From NCBI RefSeq assembly GCF_021261325.1, contig NZ_JAJSBI010000017.1:62001-126000 (forward strand): a stretch of 64,000 bases of DNA. Reading direction: 5' to 3'. Of the stretch, positions 41,326 to 49,596 are shown one piece after another. Each line of letters starts with the position of its first letter. Position 1 is the stretch's first letter. Below the pieces are notes generated by a model. The model made no database searches. It had not been told where the DNA came from and saw only the letters and a list, made by a program, of their open reading frames with translations. Made by a program: the position numbers and the translations under genes. Origin of the DNA: Streptomyces guryensis (GTDB lineage: Bacteria > Actinomycetota > Actinomycetes > Streptomycetales > Streptomycetaceae).

Positions 41326-42372
41326 TCAGATCCCCGCCAGCGCGTCGAGGTGTGCCCGCCGAACCACCGACGTCTGCCCCTGCACCAGCAGGAACATCCC
41401 CTCGCGGGCCAGTCGCTGGGCAGGGTGGCGTACGTCCATGGCGCGGCCGCCCCCGGCCACGACCGCCGCGGTCGTGGCCGCCCGCAGGAGGTCGTAGGAC
41501 TGCGTCTTGAGGGCCAGCCGTTCCGCGACGCGCTCGTGCGGGACGGGGTGATCGGCCAGCTCGTACGCGAGTCGCCGCACCTCGTCGAGGCGGCCGCGCA
41601 GCCCTTGGGCGGTCTGCGCCTCTCCGGTGTCCTCCAGCACGCGCAGCGCGGCGTACGCCACCCCGAAGACGGCCGGGGACGTGTTCGTGCTCCGGGGCAG
41701 GTCGACGAGGGCGAACTTCTCCTGCGGGGTGCGCAGCACCACGCTCTCCTCGGACAGCCACAGGCCGTCCAGGTCCAGCGAGACCGTGCGCGCGGCGGTG
41801 AGTGCCGCCAGCCGCATCGGCTCCGAGGCGCGCAGTCCCGGCTGTTCACGGGCGTCGGCGAACGCGAACACGATCTCGTCGGAGTCGGTCACGCCCGCGA
41901 GCAGTATCACGTCGTTCAGGCCCCAGCCCGTATACCAGGGCACCGTGCCGTCGAAGCGCCAACCGTCCCGTTCCGCCGTGGCCCGGACGGGAACGCGGGG
42001 GAAGGCACGGACATGGGCGTAGGCGATCCCGGCCAGCAGCTCACCGGACGCCAGCGGGCCCAACAGCCGCTCCCGCACCGGGAGTTCGGACTTCGCCAGC
42101 AGGCGCACCGGCGTGTGGTGCTGGGTCTGCACGAACCAGGTCGAGCAGCACGCGCCGGCCAGGATCTGCTGGACCTCCCGCGCCACCGAGTCGGGGGCGC
42201 CCGCCCCGCCGTACTCCCGCGGTGCGCTCACGCCCAGCAGCCCCGATCGCCGGACGGCCTCGACATGACTTGCGGGCACCTCCTCCTGGTCGACTCGCGA
42301 CGCGTTCGGGGCGAGGAGGCTGTCGGCGAGGGACTGGGCGGTGGAGACGAGGGGGTGCGGTGCGGCGGCCAT
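41326..42372 (-). CDS. Acyl-CoA dehydrogenase-fold flavoprotein
   Basis: A 348-residue protein with the acyl-CoA dehydrogenase N-terminal and middle domains (VRRSGLLGVSAPREYGGAGA, ~41-60; FDGTVPWYTGWGLNDVILLA, ~139-158) and a short helical C-terminal domain (~225-348). It lacks a clear catalytic Glu context, so, like its neighbours, it may be an FMN-dependent oxygenase rather than a dehydrogenase. It converges on ssuD, with only the repeat-rich terminator region between, and could be a further member of the sulfur cluster or unrelated. Confidence 0.75.
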   Translation of the reverse strand: MAAAPHPLVSTAQSLADSLLAPNASRVDQEEVPASHVEAVRRSGLLGVSAPREYGGAGAPDSVAREVQQILAGACCSTWFVQTQHHTPVRLLAKSELPVRERLLGPLASGELLAGIAYAHVRAFPRVPVRATAERDGWRFDGTVPWYTGWGLNDVILLAGVTDSDEIVFAFADAREQPGLRASEPMRLAALTAARTVSLDLDGLWLSEESVVLRTPQEKFALVDLPRSTNTSPAVFGVAYAALRVLEDTGEAQTAQGLRGRLDEVRRLAYELADHPVPHERVAERLALKTQSYDLLRAATTAAVVAGGGRAMDVRHPAQRLAREGMFLLVQGQTSVVRRAHLDALAGI

Positions 42373-42404
42373 GCAGAAGATTCTCCCGATGTCGTCATGC
42401 GCGG

Positions 42405-42433
42405 TGTCGATCCGGGGGTGCGCCGTTCGTGTA
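42405..42433 (+). promoter_or_regulatory. ECF42-type promoter
   Basis: TGTCGA (42405-42410), 17 bases, then CGTGTA. TGTCGA is the recognised -35 signature of ECF42 sigma factors; the -10 element (CGA/TC) is partly matched. It lies 38 bp before the YciI gene that precedes the ECF42 gene, so it would be autoregulated. Confidence 0.55.
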
Positions 42434-42470
42434 GGAGGTGAGAGAACGACACTGTGCCAAGGAGGACCTC

Positions 42471-42827
42471 ATGCAGTACTACCTGCTCAGCGTGATCACA
42501 CCGGCCGACGGAACGCCGCCCGGGCCCGAGGCCATGGCGGAGATCGTCCGCAACCTCGACACCTTCCACGCCGAACTGCGCGAGGCCGGCGCCTGGGTCT
42601 TCGCCGGTGGGCTGCACGGCCCCGAGACGGCCACCGTGCTGCGGCCCAGGGACGGTGACGTCCTGGTCACCGACGGGCCGTACGCCGAGGGCAAGGAGTA
42701 CCTGGGAGGCATCTGCCTGATCAAGGCCCCCGACCTGGACGCGGCCCTGGAATGGGGCAGGAAGGCGACCCGGGCGACGACCCTGCCCGTCGAGGTGCGC
42801 CCGTTCATGCACCAGGCCGAGGAATGA
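42471..42827 (+). CDS. YciI/DGPF-domain protein
   Basis: A 118-residue ferredoxin-like-fold protein. It carries the DGPF motif region as VTDGPYAEGKEYLGG (~68-82) and the family N terminus MQYYLLSVITP. DGPF proteins are the standard partners of ECF42 sigma factors; their biochemical role is unknown. GGAGG lies 5 bases before the ATG. Its stop overlaps the start of the sigma factor gene, so the two are translationally coupled. Confidence 0.9.
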   Translation: MQYYLLSVITPADGTPPGPEAMAEIVRNLDTFHAELREAGAWVFAGGLHGPETATVLRPRDGDVLVTDGPYAEGKEYLGGICLIKAPDLDAALEWGRKATRATTLPVEVRPFMHQAEE

Positions 42828-44023
42828 TGTCTCCTGCCGTCGACGTCGAGGCCGTCTTCCGTGCGGAGTACGGCCGCGCCGTCGCCGTCCTCGTCCGCTT
42901 CCTCGGCGACATCGACCTCGCCGAGGAAGCGGTGCAGGACGCCTTCATGACGGCCGTGCGGCGCTGGCCGGAGACCGGCGTGCCGCCGAGCCCGGCCGGC
43001 TGGATCATCACCACCGCGCGCAACCGGGCGATCGACCGGCTGCGCCGCGAGTCCCTCCGCGAGGCCCGCCACGCCGAGGCGGCCCTGCTGCACACCCCCG
43101 ACGCACCGGCCGAGGAGGGCCCCGTGGGAGACGACCGGCTCCGCCTGATCTTCACCTGCTGCCACCCGGCGCTCGCCCCCCAGGCGCAGGTCGCCCTGAC
43201 CCTCCGCCTGCTCGGCGGGCTCACCACACCGCAGATCGCGCGCGCCTTCCTGGTGCCCGAGCCGACGATGGCCCAGCGCCTCGTCCGCGCCAAGGCCAAG
43301 ATCCGCAACGCCCGCATCCCGTACCGGGTGCCGCGCGACGCCGACCTCCCGGACCGGCTGCAGGGCGTCCTGGCCGTCGTCTACCTGATCTTCAACGAGG
43401 GCTACACCGGCGCCCCGGAGCTGTGCGCGGAGGCCGTACGCCTCGGCCGCCTCCTGTCCGAGCTGATGCCGGACGAGCCCGAGGTCACCGGCCTGCTCGC
43501 GCTGATGCTCCTCGTGGACTCCCGGCGCTCCGCACGGCTGGACGTGCACGGGGCACTGGTGCCGCTGCCGGAGCAGGACCGCGGCGGCTGGGACCGGGAG
43601 CTGATCGCCGAGGGCCAGTCGCTGGTGCGCCGCTGTCTGCGCCGAAGCCGGCCGGGGCCGTACCAGGTCCAGGCCGCGATCCAGGCCGTCCACAGCGATG
43701 CGGCCACGGCGGATGCCACCGACTGGGGCCAGATCCGGCAGCTGTACGACCAGCTGCTGGCCCTTGCGCCGAGCCCCGTCGTGGCGCTGAACCGGGCGGT
43801 CGCCGTGGCTGAGACCGAGGGGCCCCGCCAAGCCCTGGAACTCGTCGACGCGCTGGACCTCGACGGCTACCACGTCTTCCACGCCGTCCGCGCCGATCTG
43901 CTGCGCCGCCTGGGCCGGGACACCGAGGCGGTACGGGCGTACGAGGCGGCCATCGCACGCTCGGAGAGTGCGCAGGAGCGTGCTTTCCTCGAACGGCGGC
44001 GGCGGGAACTCGGCCGTATGTGA
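42824..44023 (+). CDS. ECF42-type sigma factor
   Basis: A 399-residue sigma factor. Region 2 (~5-75: FRAEYGRAVAVLVRFLGDID, then AGWIITTARNRAIDRLRRES) and region 4 (~115-165: QAQVALTLRLLGGLTTPQIA, then PTMAQRLVRAKAKIR) are followed by a long C-terminal extension (~185-399) with TPR-like helices ending ALNRAVAVAETEGP and AQERAFLERRRREL. This extension defines ECF42 and is needed for activity. No anti-sigma gene is present. The ATG-ATG start overlaps the YciI stop. Confidence 0.9.
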   Translation: MMSPAVDVEAVFRAEYGRAVAVLVRFLGDIDLAEEAVQDAFMTAVRRWPETGVPPSPAGWIITTARNRAIDRLRRESLREARHAEAALLHTPDAPAEEGPVGDDRLRLIFTCCHPALAPQAQVALTLRLLGGLTTPQIARAFLVPEPTMAQRLVRAKAKIRNARIPYRVPRDADLPDRLQGVLAVVYLIFNEGYTGAPELCAEAVRLGRLLSELMPDEPEVTGLLALMLLVDSRRSARLDVHGALVPLPEQDRGGWDRELIAEGQSLVRRCLRRSRPGPYQVQAAIQAVHSDAATADATDWGQIRQLYDQLLALAPSPVVALNRAVAVAETEGPRQALELVDALDLDGYHVFHAVRADLLRRLGRDTEAVRAYEAAIARSESAQERAFLERRRRELGRM

Positions 44024-44086
44024 CGGGCTCACCCGCGGGTGAGGGTCCACGGCGGAAAGTAGCCCGGCGGCGCCGGAATTTATTTT

Positions 44087-44113
44087 GGTGTATGAAAGGT
44101 TGCCATATACACC
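44087..44113. promoter_or_regulatory. AT-rich inverted repeat before the aldehyde dehydrogenase gene
   Basis: GGTGTAT (44087-44093) and ATACACC (44107-44113) face each other across 13 bases. The AT-rich patch (44078-44113) is marked for this genome and lies 40-75 bp before the start; likely promoter and operator. Confidence 0.45.
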
Positions 44114-44152
44114 TGACTGACCCGACCTTGACCGTTCCAGCAGCGAGGCACC

Positions 44153-45475
44153 GTGACCCACTCCATCCCCGAGCAGCCCGCCGACGTTGTGGCCCGGCTG
44201 CGCGCCACCTTCCGTACCGGCCGCACCAAGCCCGTCGAGTGGCGTACCGCCCAGCTGCGCCGCCTGCGCGAACTGCTCACGGAGAACGGCCCCGACCTGG
44301 CCGCCGCCCTCCACGCCGACCTGGGCAAGAGCTCCACCGAGGCGCACCGCACCGAGATCGACTTCACGATCCGCGAGATCGACCACGCCCTCGACCACCT
44401 CGCGGACTGGCTGCGCCCCGAACCCGCCCCGGTCCCGGCCCACCTCGGCGCGGACGCGAGCGCCTGGACGCAGTACGACCCGCTCGGCGTCGTCCTGGTC
44501 ATCGCCCCCTGGAACTATCCCGCCCAGCTCCTGCTCGCCCCGCTCGTCGGCGCACTCGCCGCGGGCAACGCGGTGGTCGCCAAGCCCAGCGAACTGGCCC
44601 CCGCCACCTCCTCCGCGCTCGCCCGTCTGCTGCCCGCCCACCTGGACACCGACGCGGTCGCCGTCGTCGAGGGCGGCATCCCTGAGACCACGGCCCTGCT
44701 CGCCGAGCGCTTCGACCACATCTTCTACACCGGCAACGGCGCCGTCGGCCGGATCGTCATGCGCGCCGCCGCCGAACACCTCACCCCGGTCACCCTCGAA
44801 CTCGGCGGGAAATCCCCGGCGTTCGTCGACCGCGACGCCGACCTCGACGTCGTCGCGGACCGGCTGGCCCGTGGCAAGTTCCTCAACGCCGGCCAGACCT
44901 GTGTCGCCCCCGACTACGTCCTGACCGATCCGGCCACCGCCGCCGCCCTGGAGCCCGCGTTCGCCCGCGCCGTCGAGGCCCTGTACGGCAACGACCCGTC
45001 CGTGTCCGCCGAATACGGCCGGATCGTCAACGAACGGCACTTCGACCGGCTCGCCGGCCTGCTCGACTCGGGCCGTGTCGTCGTCGGCGGTGGCGGCGAC
45101 CGTACGCAGAAGTACATCGCACCGACCGTCCTGGCCGACGTCGACCCCAAGTCGCCCGTCATGCAGGAGGAGATCTTCGGGCCGATCCTGCCGATCGTCA
45201 CCGTGCCCGACCTCGACGCGGCGATCGACTTCATCAACGACCGCGAGAAGCCCCTCGCCCTGTACGTCTTCTCCGAGTCCGAGGGGACCCGCGGCCGGAT
45301 CGCCGCCGAGACGTCCTCCGGCGGCCTCGGCCACGGCTTGCCGCTCGCCCACCTCACCGTCTCCGACCTGCCGTTCGGCGGTGTGGGGGAGAGCGGTATG
45401 GGCAGCTACCACGGCCGCTACTCGATCGAGACGTTCAGCCACCGCAAGGCGGTGCTCCAGAAGCCGCTGAGCTGA
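44153..45475 (+). CDS. Aldehyde dehydrogenase (class 3-like)
   Basis: A 440-residue NAD(P)-dependent enzyme. NAD-binding: VLVIAPWNYPAQLLLAPLVG (~109-128) and AKPSELAP. The general base Glu is in TLELGGKSPAFVDRDAD (~219), and the nucleophile Cys in LNAGQTCVAPDYVL (~251). It ends HRKAVLQKPLS, and its short length (440, not ~480) is typical of class 3/coniferyl-type enzymes. GTG start with GAGG 4 bases upstream. The aldehyde is unknown. A 12-bp hairpin follows. Confidence 0.88.
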   Translation: MTHSIPEQPADVVARLRATFRTGRTKPVEWRTAQLRRLRELLTENGPDLAAALHADLGKSSTEAHRTEIDFTIREIDHALDHLADWLRPEPAPVPAHLGADASAWTQYDPLGVVLVIAPWNYPAQLLLAPLVGALAAGNAVVAKPSELAPATSSALARLLPAHLDTDAVAVVEGGIPETTALLAERFDHIFYTGNGAVGRIVMRAAAEHLTPVTLELGGKSPAFVDRDADLDVVADRLARGKFLNAGQTCVAPDYVLTDPATAAALEPAFARAVEALYGNDPSVSAEYGRIVNERHFDRLAGLLDSGRVVVGGGGDRTQKYIAPTVLADVDPKSPVMQEEIFGPILPIVTVPDLDAAIDFINDREKPLALYVFSESEGTRGRIAAETSSGGLGHGLPLAHLTVSDLPFGGVGESGMGSYHGRYSIETFSHRKAVLQKPLS

Positions 45476-45490
45476 ATCCGGCGGGGACAG

Positions 45491-45517
45491 CGCCCGGCCG
45501 CGCCACGCGGCCGGGCG
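45491..45517 (+). terminator. Hairpin after the aldehyde dehydrogenase gene
   Basis: CGCCCGGCCGCG (45491-45502) and CGCGGCCGGGCG (45506-45517) with a 3-base loop, 15 bases past the stop. Confidence 0.75.
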
Positions 45518-45564
45518 TTGTCCGCGGCATAATATCGGCTACCACTTATATAAGGGTTCACTGA

Positions 45565-45570
45565 TATAGT
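45565..45570 (+). promoter_or_regulatory. -10 box of a leaderless ArsR mRNA
   Basis: TATAGT ends 6 bases before the ArsR ATG at 45577, and no Shine-Dalgarno is present. Transcription would start at or beside the ATG. The surrounding AT-rich stretch (45530-45570) with several TATA/ATAT elements is a likely operator. Confidence 0.5.
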
Positions 45571-45576
45571 TGCCGC

Positions 45577-45939
45577 ATGCACGCCTTCGATGTGCTCGGA
45601 GACCCGGTACGCCGGCGGATCCTGGAGCTGCTGGCCGGCGGGGAGATGACCTCGGGTGCGCTCTGTGAGGTCATCGGGGAGGAGTTCGGCATCTCGCAGC
45701 CCGGGGTGTCGCAGCATCTGAAGGTGCTGCGGGAGAACGGATTCGCGACCGTGCGCCCCGAAGGAACCCGGCGGCTGTACGCGGTCGATGCCGGGCCGCT
45801 GCAGGACATAGACGCCTGGCTGGACCGGTTCCGCCGCTTCTGGACCCCGCATCTGGACGCCCTGGCCACCGAGCTGGCTCGCGGCAAGCGCGCGCGCCGA
45901 CTCCGGGATGCCGACGAAACCCCGAGGAGCACCCCATGA
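45577..45939 (+). CDS. ArsR-family HTH regulator
   Basis: A 120-residue winged-helix repressor. MHAFDVLGDPVRRRILELLA (~1-20) and the recognition helix GISQPGVSQHLKVLRENGFA (~39-58) are typical. No metal-binding cysteine pair is present. It overlaps the next gene (SRPBCC protein) by 4 bases, ATGA, and would regulate this pair in response to a ligand bound by the partner. Confidence 0.88.
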   Translation: MHAFDVLGDPVRRRILELLAGGEMTSGALCEVIGEEFGISQPGVSQHLKVLRENGFATVRPEGTRRLYAVDAGPLQDIDAWLDRFRRFWTPHLDALATELARGKRARRLRDADETPRSTP

Positions 45940-46601
45940 CCGACGTGACACATGACATCAGCGCCGTGCGCCGGCAGGTCGGCAAGCGCACCTTCAAGGC
46001 GGGCGAGGCACGCGTGGTGACCGTGACCCGGTCCTACGACGCCCCGCTCGACGACGTGTGGGACGCCTGTACGAACCCCGAGCGCATCCCCCGCTGGCTC
46101 CTGCCGGTGACGGGAGAACTGCGGCTGGGGGGCCGCTACCAGCTCCAGGGCAATGCGGGCGGTGTGATCGAGCGCTGCGACCCGCCCAAGAGTTTCTCCG
46201 CGACGTGGGAGTACGGCGGCGAGGTCAGCTGGATCGAGCTCCGCCTGACCTCCGAGGAGGGCGGCACACGCTTCCAGCTGGAGCACATCGCCCACGTCGA
46301 CGACACGAAGTGGGCCGAGTTCGGCCCGGGTGCGGTCGGCGTGGGATGGGACCTGATGGTCCGCGGTCTCTCCCTCCACCTCGCGAGCGGCGGCGCTGCC
46401 GTCGACCCGAAGAAGTTCATGGGCTGGATGGGCTCGGACGAGGGCCGCCGATTCATGACGTCCAGTAGCGAAGCCTGGTACGCGGCGAACGTCGCGGGCG
46501 GCGAGGACGAGAAAACGGCACGTGAGGCGGCCGACCGGACCACGGCGGCCTACACGGGAGCGGGGGAGGGCGGGGACCCGGGCCAGGAGGACGCGAGCTG
46601 A
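45936..46601 (+). CDS. SRPBCC (AHSA1-type) protein
   Basis: A 221-residue protein. The START/Bet v1-like domain spans ~20-165: VVTVTRSYDAPLDDVWDACT, then WLLPVTGELRLGGRYQLQGN, CDPPKSFSATWEYG and GTRFQLEHIAHVDD. The C-terminal ~55 residues are charged and probably flexible. Such proteins bind a hydrophobic ligand in a helix-grip cavity. It overlaps the ArsR stop, so it is made with its regulator. Compare the fused version at 32854-33624. Confidence 0.88.
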   Translation: MTDVTHDISAVRRQVGKRTFKAGEARVVTVTRSYDAPLDDVWDACTNPERIPRWLLPVTGELRLGGRYQLQGNAGGVIERCDPPKSFSATWEYGGEVSWIELRLTSEEGGTRFQLEHIAHVDDTKWAEFGPGAVGVGWDLMVRGLSLHLASGGAAVDPKKFMGWMGSDEGRRFMTSSSEAWYAANVAGGEDEKTAREAADRTTAAYTGAGEGGDPGQEDAS

Positions 46602-46748
46602 CCCCAGCGGATCCGGTCCCGGTCCCGCCGCGTCCCGGAGGCGTCCTGACGACTCCCCGCGCCTCCGCTGCCGACCATCGCCCTCGACTCATACACATAT
46701 CCGTAAAGTCCCCGCGGCGGGGCGCCCTTCCCGTGTGAGACTCCGCCG

Positions 46749-47654
46749 ATGACCTCTGAAGCGATCACCGCCAACGCCGCGGGAACCTGGAAACTCGGCG
46801 ACCTGACCGTCAACCGCATCGGCTTCGGAGCGATGCGGCTGACGGGCAGCGCCGCGTTCCACCACGGGACGCCGAGCGACCGCGGACGGTCGATCGCCCT
46901 GCTGCACAAGGCGATCGAGCTCGGTGTGAACCACATCGACACGGCCGCCTTCTACTTCTCCCGGCTGCGGTCGGCCAACGAGATCATCAACGGCGCGCTG
47001 GCCCCGTACCCGGACGAACTCGTCATCACCACCAAGGTCGGTCCCTACCGCGACCACCACGGGGAGTGGGGCTCCCCTGCCCGCCCCGACCAGCTGCGCG
47101 GCCACGTGGAGGAGAACCTGCGCCAGCTCGGCCGCGACCACCTCGACGTCGTCAACTTCCGCCGCACCGAGCAGGATTCGATAGCCGAGCACTTCGGCGC
47201 GCTGGCCGAGCTGCGCGAGGCGGGTCTGATCCGGCACCTGGGCGTCTCCGGCGTCGAGCCCCGGCATCTCGCCGAGGCGCAGGCCATCGCGCCGGTGGTG
47301 TGCGTGCAGAACCGCTATGGGCTCGATCACCGCGACCCCGCCACCGACGAGGTACTGCGCATCTGCGGCGAGCAGGGCATCGCCTTCGTGCCGTTCTTCG
47401 CCGTCGCGGGCCAGGGCGGGGCGATGGGCGCGAGCACCACGTACGACGAGGAAGTGCTCACCGTCGCCCGCGCCCATGACGCAAGCCCCAGCCAGGTCCG
47501 CATCGCCTGGACGCTGCATCAGGGACCGCACGTCCTGGCCATCCCCGGGACCGGCAACGCCGACCACCTCGCCGAGAACGTGGCCGCCGGTGTGCTCCGC
47601 CTCACGGCCGACGAACTGGAGCGACTCAACACCCTGCACACCAAGGCCGACTGA
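46749..47654 (+). CDS. Aldo/keto reductase
   Basis: A 301-residue TIM-barrel NADPH-dependent oxidoreductase. The catalytic set is visible as Asp and Tyr/Phe in HIDTAAFYFSRLRSANEIIN (~58-77), Lys in LVITTKVGPYRDH (~90), and NFRRTEQ where the usual His motif stands, so the His is replaced by Arg. It ends with cofactor residues in AIPGTGNADHLAENV (~265-279). Substrate unknown. An odd His-to-Arg/Thr change at the catalytic loop suggests altered chemistry. Confidence 0.85.
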   Translation: MTSEAITANAAGTWKLGDLTVNRIGFGAMRLTGSAAFHHGTPSDRGRSIALLHKAIELGVNHIDTAAFYFSRLRSANEIINGALAPYPDELVITTKVGPYRDHHGEWGSPARPDQLRGHVEENLRQLGRDHLDVVNFRRTEQDSIAEHFGALAELREAGLIRHLGVSGVEPRHLAEAQAIAPVVCVQNRYGLDHRDPATDEVLRICGEQGIAFVPFFAVAGQGGAMGASTTYDEEVLTVARAHDASPSQVRIAWTLHQGPHVLAIPGTGNADHLAENVAAGVLRLTADELERLNTLHTKAD

Positions 47655-47700
47655 GGTCGAGAGACCCTTGCCGGGCCCCTCACCGCTCTGCCCGGTCGTC

Positions 47701-48159
47701 TCAGACCGCCCACACACCGTCCCGCATCAGATGCCGCTCCGGCAGCTCGTGCACCCCGCGCCACGCCTGCACGCCGCGCGGGCGCACCCGGAAGAAGGCG
47801 TACGACGAGTTGTCCCTGCGTGGATCCCACCCCGTCTTCGCCACGAACGCGTCGACCGCCGCGGCCGGCGCACCCTGTGCGGTGAACGCATCCACCTCCC
47901 CGTCGATCAGCACCACGTCCCGCGTGTCGCCGAGCGCCAGCCGGGTCCGCCCGCCGTCGCACAGATTGCGGCCCGTGGGATTGGTGACCCGGGTGGACAT
48001 CCAGACCGACTCCCCGTCCCAGGCGAACCACAGCGCCACCAGGCACGGCAGCCCGCCTTCGTCGGCGGTGGCGACCCAGATGTCCGACTCCCGTGTCAGT
48101 CGGCCCAGAACGTCCTGCTTGCGCTGCTCAGGGCCGCGGGACGGCTCGGTGATCTTCAT
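47701..48159 (-). CDS. Pyridoxamine 5'-phosphate oxidase-like flavin protein
   Basis: A 152-residue split-barrel protein. ESDIWVATADEGGLPCLVAL (~24-43), WMSTRVTNPTGRNLCDGGRT (~53-72), LALGDTRDVVLIDGEVDA (~74-91) and a C-terminal FFRVRPRGVQAWRG are the usual strands of FMN/F420-binding PNPOx-like proteins. In actinobacteria most members of this size bind F420 or FMN and reduce or bind small molecules; true PNPOx function is unlikely. Convergent with the aldo/keto reductase gene. Confidence 0.8.
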   Translation of the reverse strand: MKITEPSRGPEQRKQDVLGRLTRESDIWVATADEGGLPCLVALWFAWDGESVWMSTRVTNPTGRNLCDGGRTRLALGDTRDVVLIDGEVDAFTAQGAPAAAVDAFVAKTGWDPRRDNSSYAFFRVRPRGVQAWRGVHELPERHLMRDGVWAV

Positions 48160-48207
48160 GTCCGGGACGCTACCGGCCCGTCCGGGATCGCACCTCGGGC
48201 CGCAGCC

Positions 48208-49305
48208 CTAAGTCTGTCGGCCTCCTCCTCTCCGGGGACCGGGCCCGCGCACGACCCGCCCCGCCGCCACCTTCTGCAACAGCCCGTAAGCCAGCACCGG
48301 CAGCAGGATGTGCGGCCGGTCGGGCAGCGTCGTCGTGATGAGCACGGCACTGGCGCTGCTGTTGTTCATCCCGCAGGCCAGCGTCACGGACGCGCCGGCT
48401 CTCGCATCCAGCCCCAGCATGTGCGCGGCGATCCGTCCCAGCGCGAAGGACAGTCCGCACACCGTCGCCGCGACGGCCAGCGCGGCCGCCAGCAGCACCG
48501 GACGCGGATGACGCAGGAACGGCCCCAGCACGCCACTGGCGTTGACGTAGGTCAGCAGCAGCGAGGCAGGGAGTGCCACGGCGACGCCGGCGCCGACGAG
48601 CCCGTCCGAGGCTGGCCGGGGCAACACCAGCCGGCACAGCAGGCCCGCGCCGCAGGGCAGCACGACCGAGGTGAGCGCGAAGGCGTGCCCGGCGGTCTGC
48701 GCCGCGTCGGCCAGCCGGCCCGCGTACTCGCCGCGCAGCAGCGGGCACAGCACCGCCAGCGTGAGCGGCACCGTCAGCGGGCTGACCAGTGTGGAGGCGA
48801 GGACGAGTCCGACGGCCGTCGGCTGGTCGCCGTCCCCCTTGGCGGTCCACACCGTCGCCCCGGCCGCCACCGGCATCGCGACGATCAGGATCATCGCGGC
48901 GACCATGCCGCTGCCGCCGTCCTGGTCGGGGGAGTGCCGCAGCGCGAACGCGACCCCGGGGACGATCAGCAGCGGAACCACCACGTGCAGCGCGAGCCCG
49001 GCGATCAGAGCGGCCGGGCGCCGCAGCAGCTGCCGCAGCTCACGCAGCGGCACCTGGAGTCCGGCACTGAACACCACGAGCGCCAGGAGTAACTGGGGTG
49101 TCCTCAGCGGGAGTTCAGCGAGGCCGGGGACGCCGATCGGGTGCGGGTGCCGCAGCCACAGGCCGGGAGCGGGCAGCAGCGCCGCGGCGGCGTAGGCCAG
49201 GGCGATCGCCGCGCCGAGATGGCGGCGGATCAGGGTGTACACGCGAGGTCGCCGCGGCGGTCGCGGCTGGTGATCGGCTGTGGTCTTCGCGGGTCGGGGG
49301 CACAT
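48208..49305 (-). CDS. BASS-family sodium-dependent transporter (TTA codon)
   Basis: A 365-residue membrane protein with about ten helices. It is related to bile acid:sodium symporter/arsenical-resistance-3-type folds: QLLLALVVFSAGLQVPLREL (~71-90), LALHVVVPLLIVPGVAF, MPVAAGATVWTAKGDGD (~146-162) and SVTLACGMNNSSASAVLITT (~315-334), where the paired crossover helices hold the sodium site. Substrate unknown. Codon 72 is TTA (49090-49092), so it should depend on bldA. Start at 49305; GTG codons ~20 residues in are alternatives. Confidence 0.8.
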   Translation of the reverse strand: MCPRPAKTTADHQPRPPRRPRVYTLIRRHLGAAIALAYAAAALLPAPGLWLRHPHPIGVPGLAELPLRTPQLLLALVVFSAGLQVPLRELRQLLRRPAALIAGLALHVVVPLLIVPGVAFALRHSPDQDGGSGMVAAMILIVAMPVAAGATVWTAKGDGDQPTAVGLVLASTLVSPLTVPLTLAVLCPLLRGEYAGRLADAAQTAGHAFALTSVVLPCGAGLLCRLVLPRPASDGLVGAGVAVALPASLLLTYVNASGVLGPFLRHPRPVLLAAALAVAATVCGLSFALGRIAAHMLGLDARAGASVTLACGMNNSSASAVLITTTLPDRPHILLPVLAYGLLQKVAAGRVVRGPGPRRGGGRQT

Positions 49306-49468
49306 GGCGGCGCTCTTCCGTCGTGGGAGTGGGGCAAGGAAGGAGCGCTGGTATCGCGAATCGGCGCACGGGGGTGCTCTGATGCGTGTGTGCGCGGGGC
49401 CCTGTGGTCATCGTGGGCTGCCTCTTTCGTGTGGTGGGCGCGGGCGCGACGGGATGCCGCAGCCGAGC

Positions 49469-49505
49469 GTCTACAGCCATGTAGACGGTCTTCTGAACTG
49501 TAGAC
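49469..49505. promoter_or_regulatory. GTCTACA/TGTAGAC operator
   Basis: GTCTACA-GCCA-TGTAGAC (49469-49486) is a perfect 7-bp inverted repeat, and a third TGTAGAC half-site lies at 49499-49505, 19 bp on. It sits in the divergent spacer of the BASS transporter and VOC genes, upstream of a TATAAC -10 box (49549-49554). No regulator gene is adjacent. Confidence 0.55.
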
Positions 49506-49596
49506 GAAGGCGGTGACAGAGGCCGACTGGCGTACCCCAGGTTTTACGTATAACCTCACCCGTCAACCACCCTCTCCGACTCCGCGAAAGGCCCCG

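Noticed and set aside
40002..41849. A minus-strand ORF with an 8-residue repeat (CDIPPAVP-like) over ssuD
   Set aside because: The peptide repeat is only the translation of the 24-bp DNA repeats at 41262-41309; the rest is a shadow of ssuD and the neighbouring flavoprotein gene.
41326..42372. Calling this gene a sixth member of the sulfur operon
   Set aside because: It is on the opposite strand, beyond a bidirectional terminator, and lacks the DszC/SfnB signature segments; membership cannot be supported.
42479..45442. A 987-codon minus-strand ORF opposite the YciI, ECF42 and aldehyde dehydrogenase genes
   Set aside because: It crosses three well-supported plus-strand genes and their promoters and has no domain signal.
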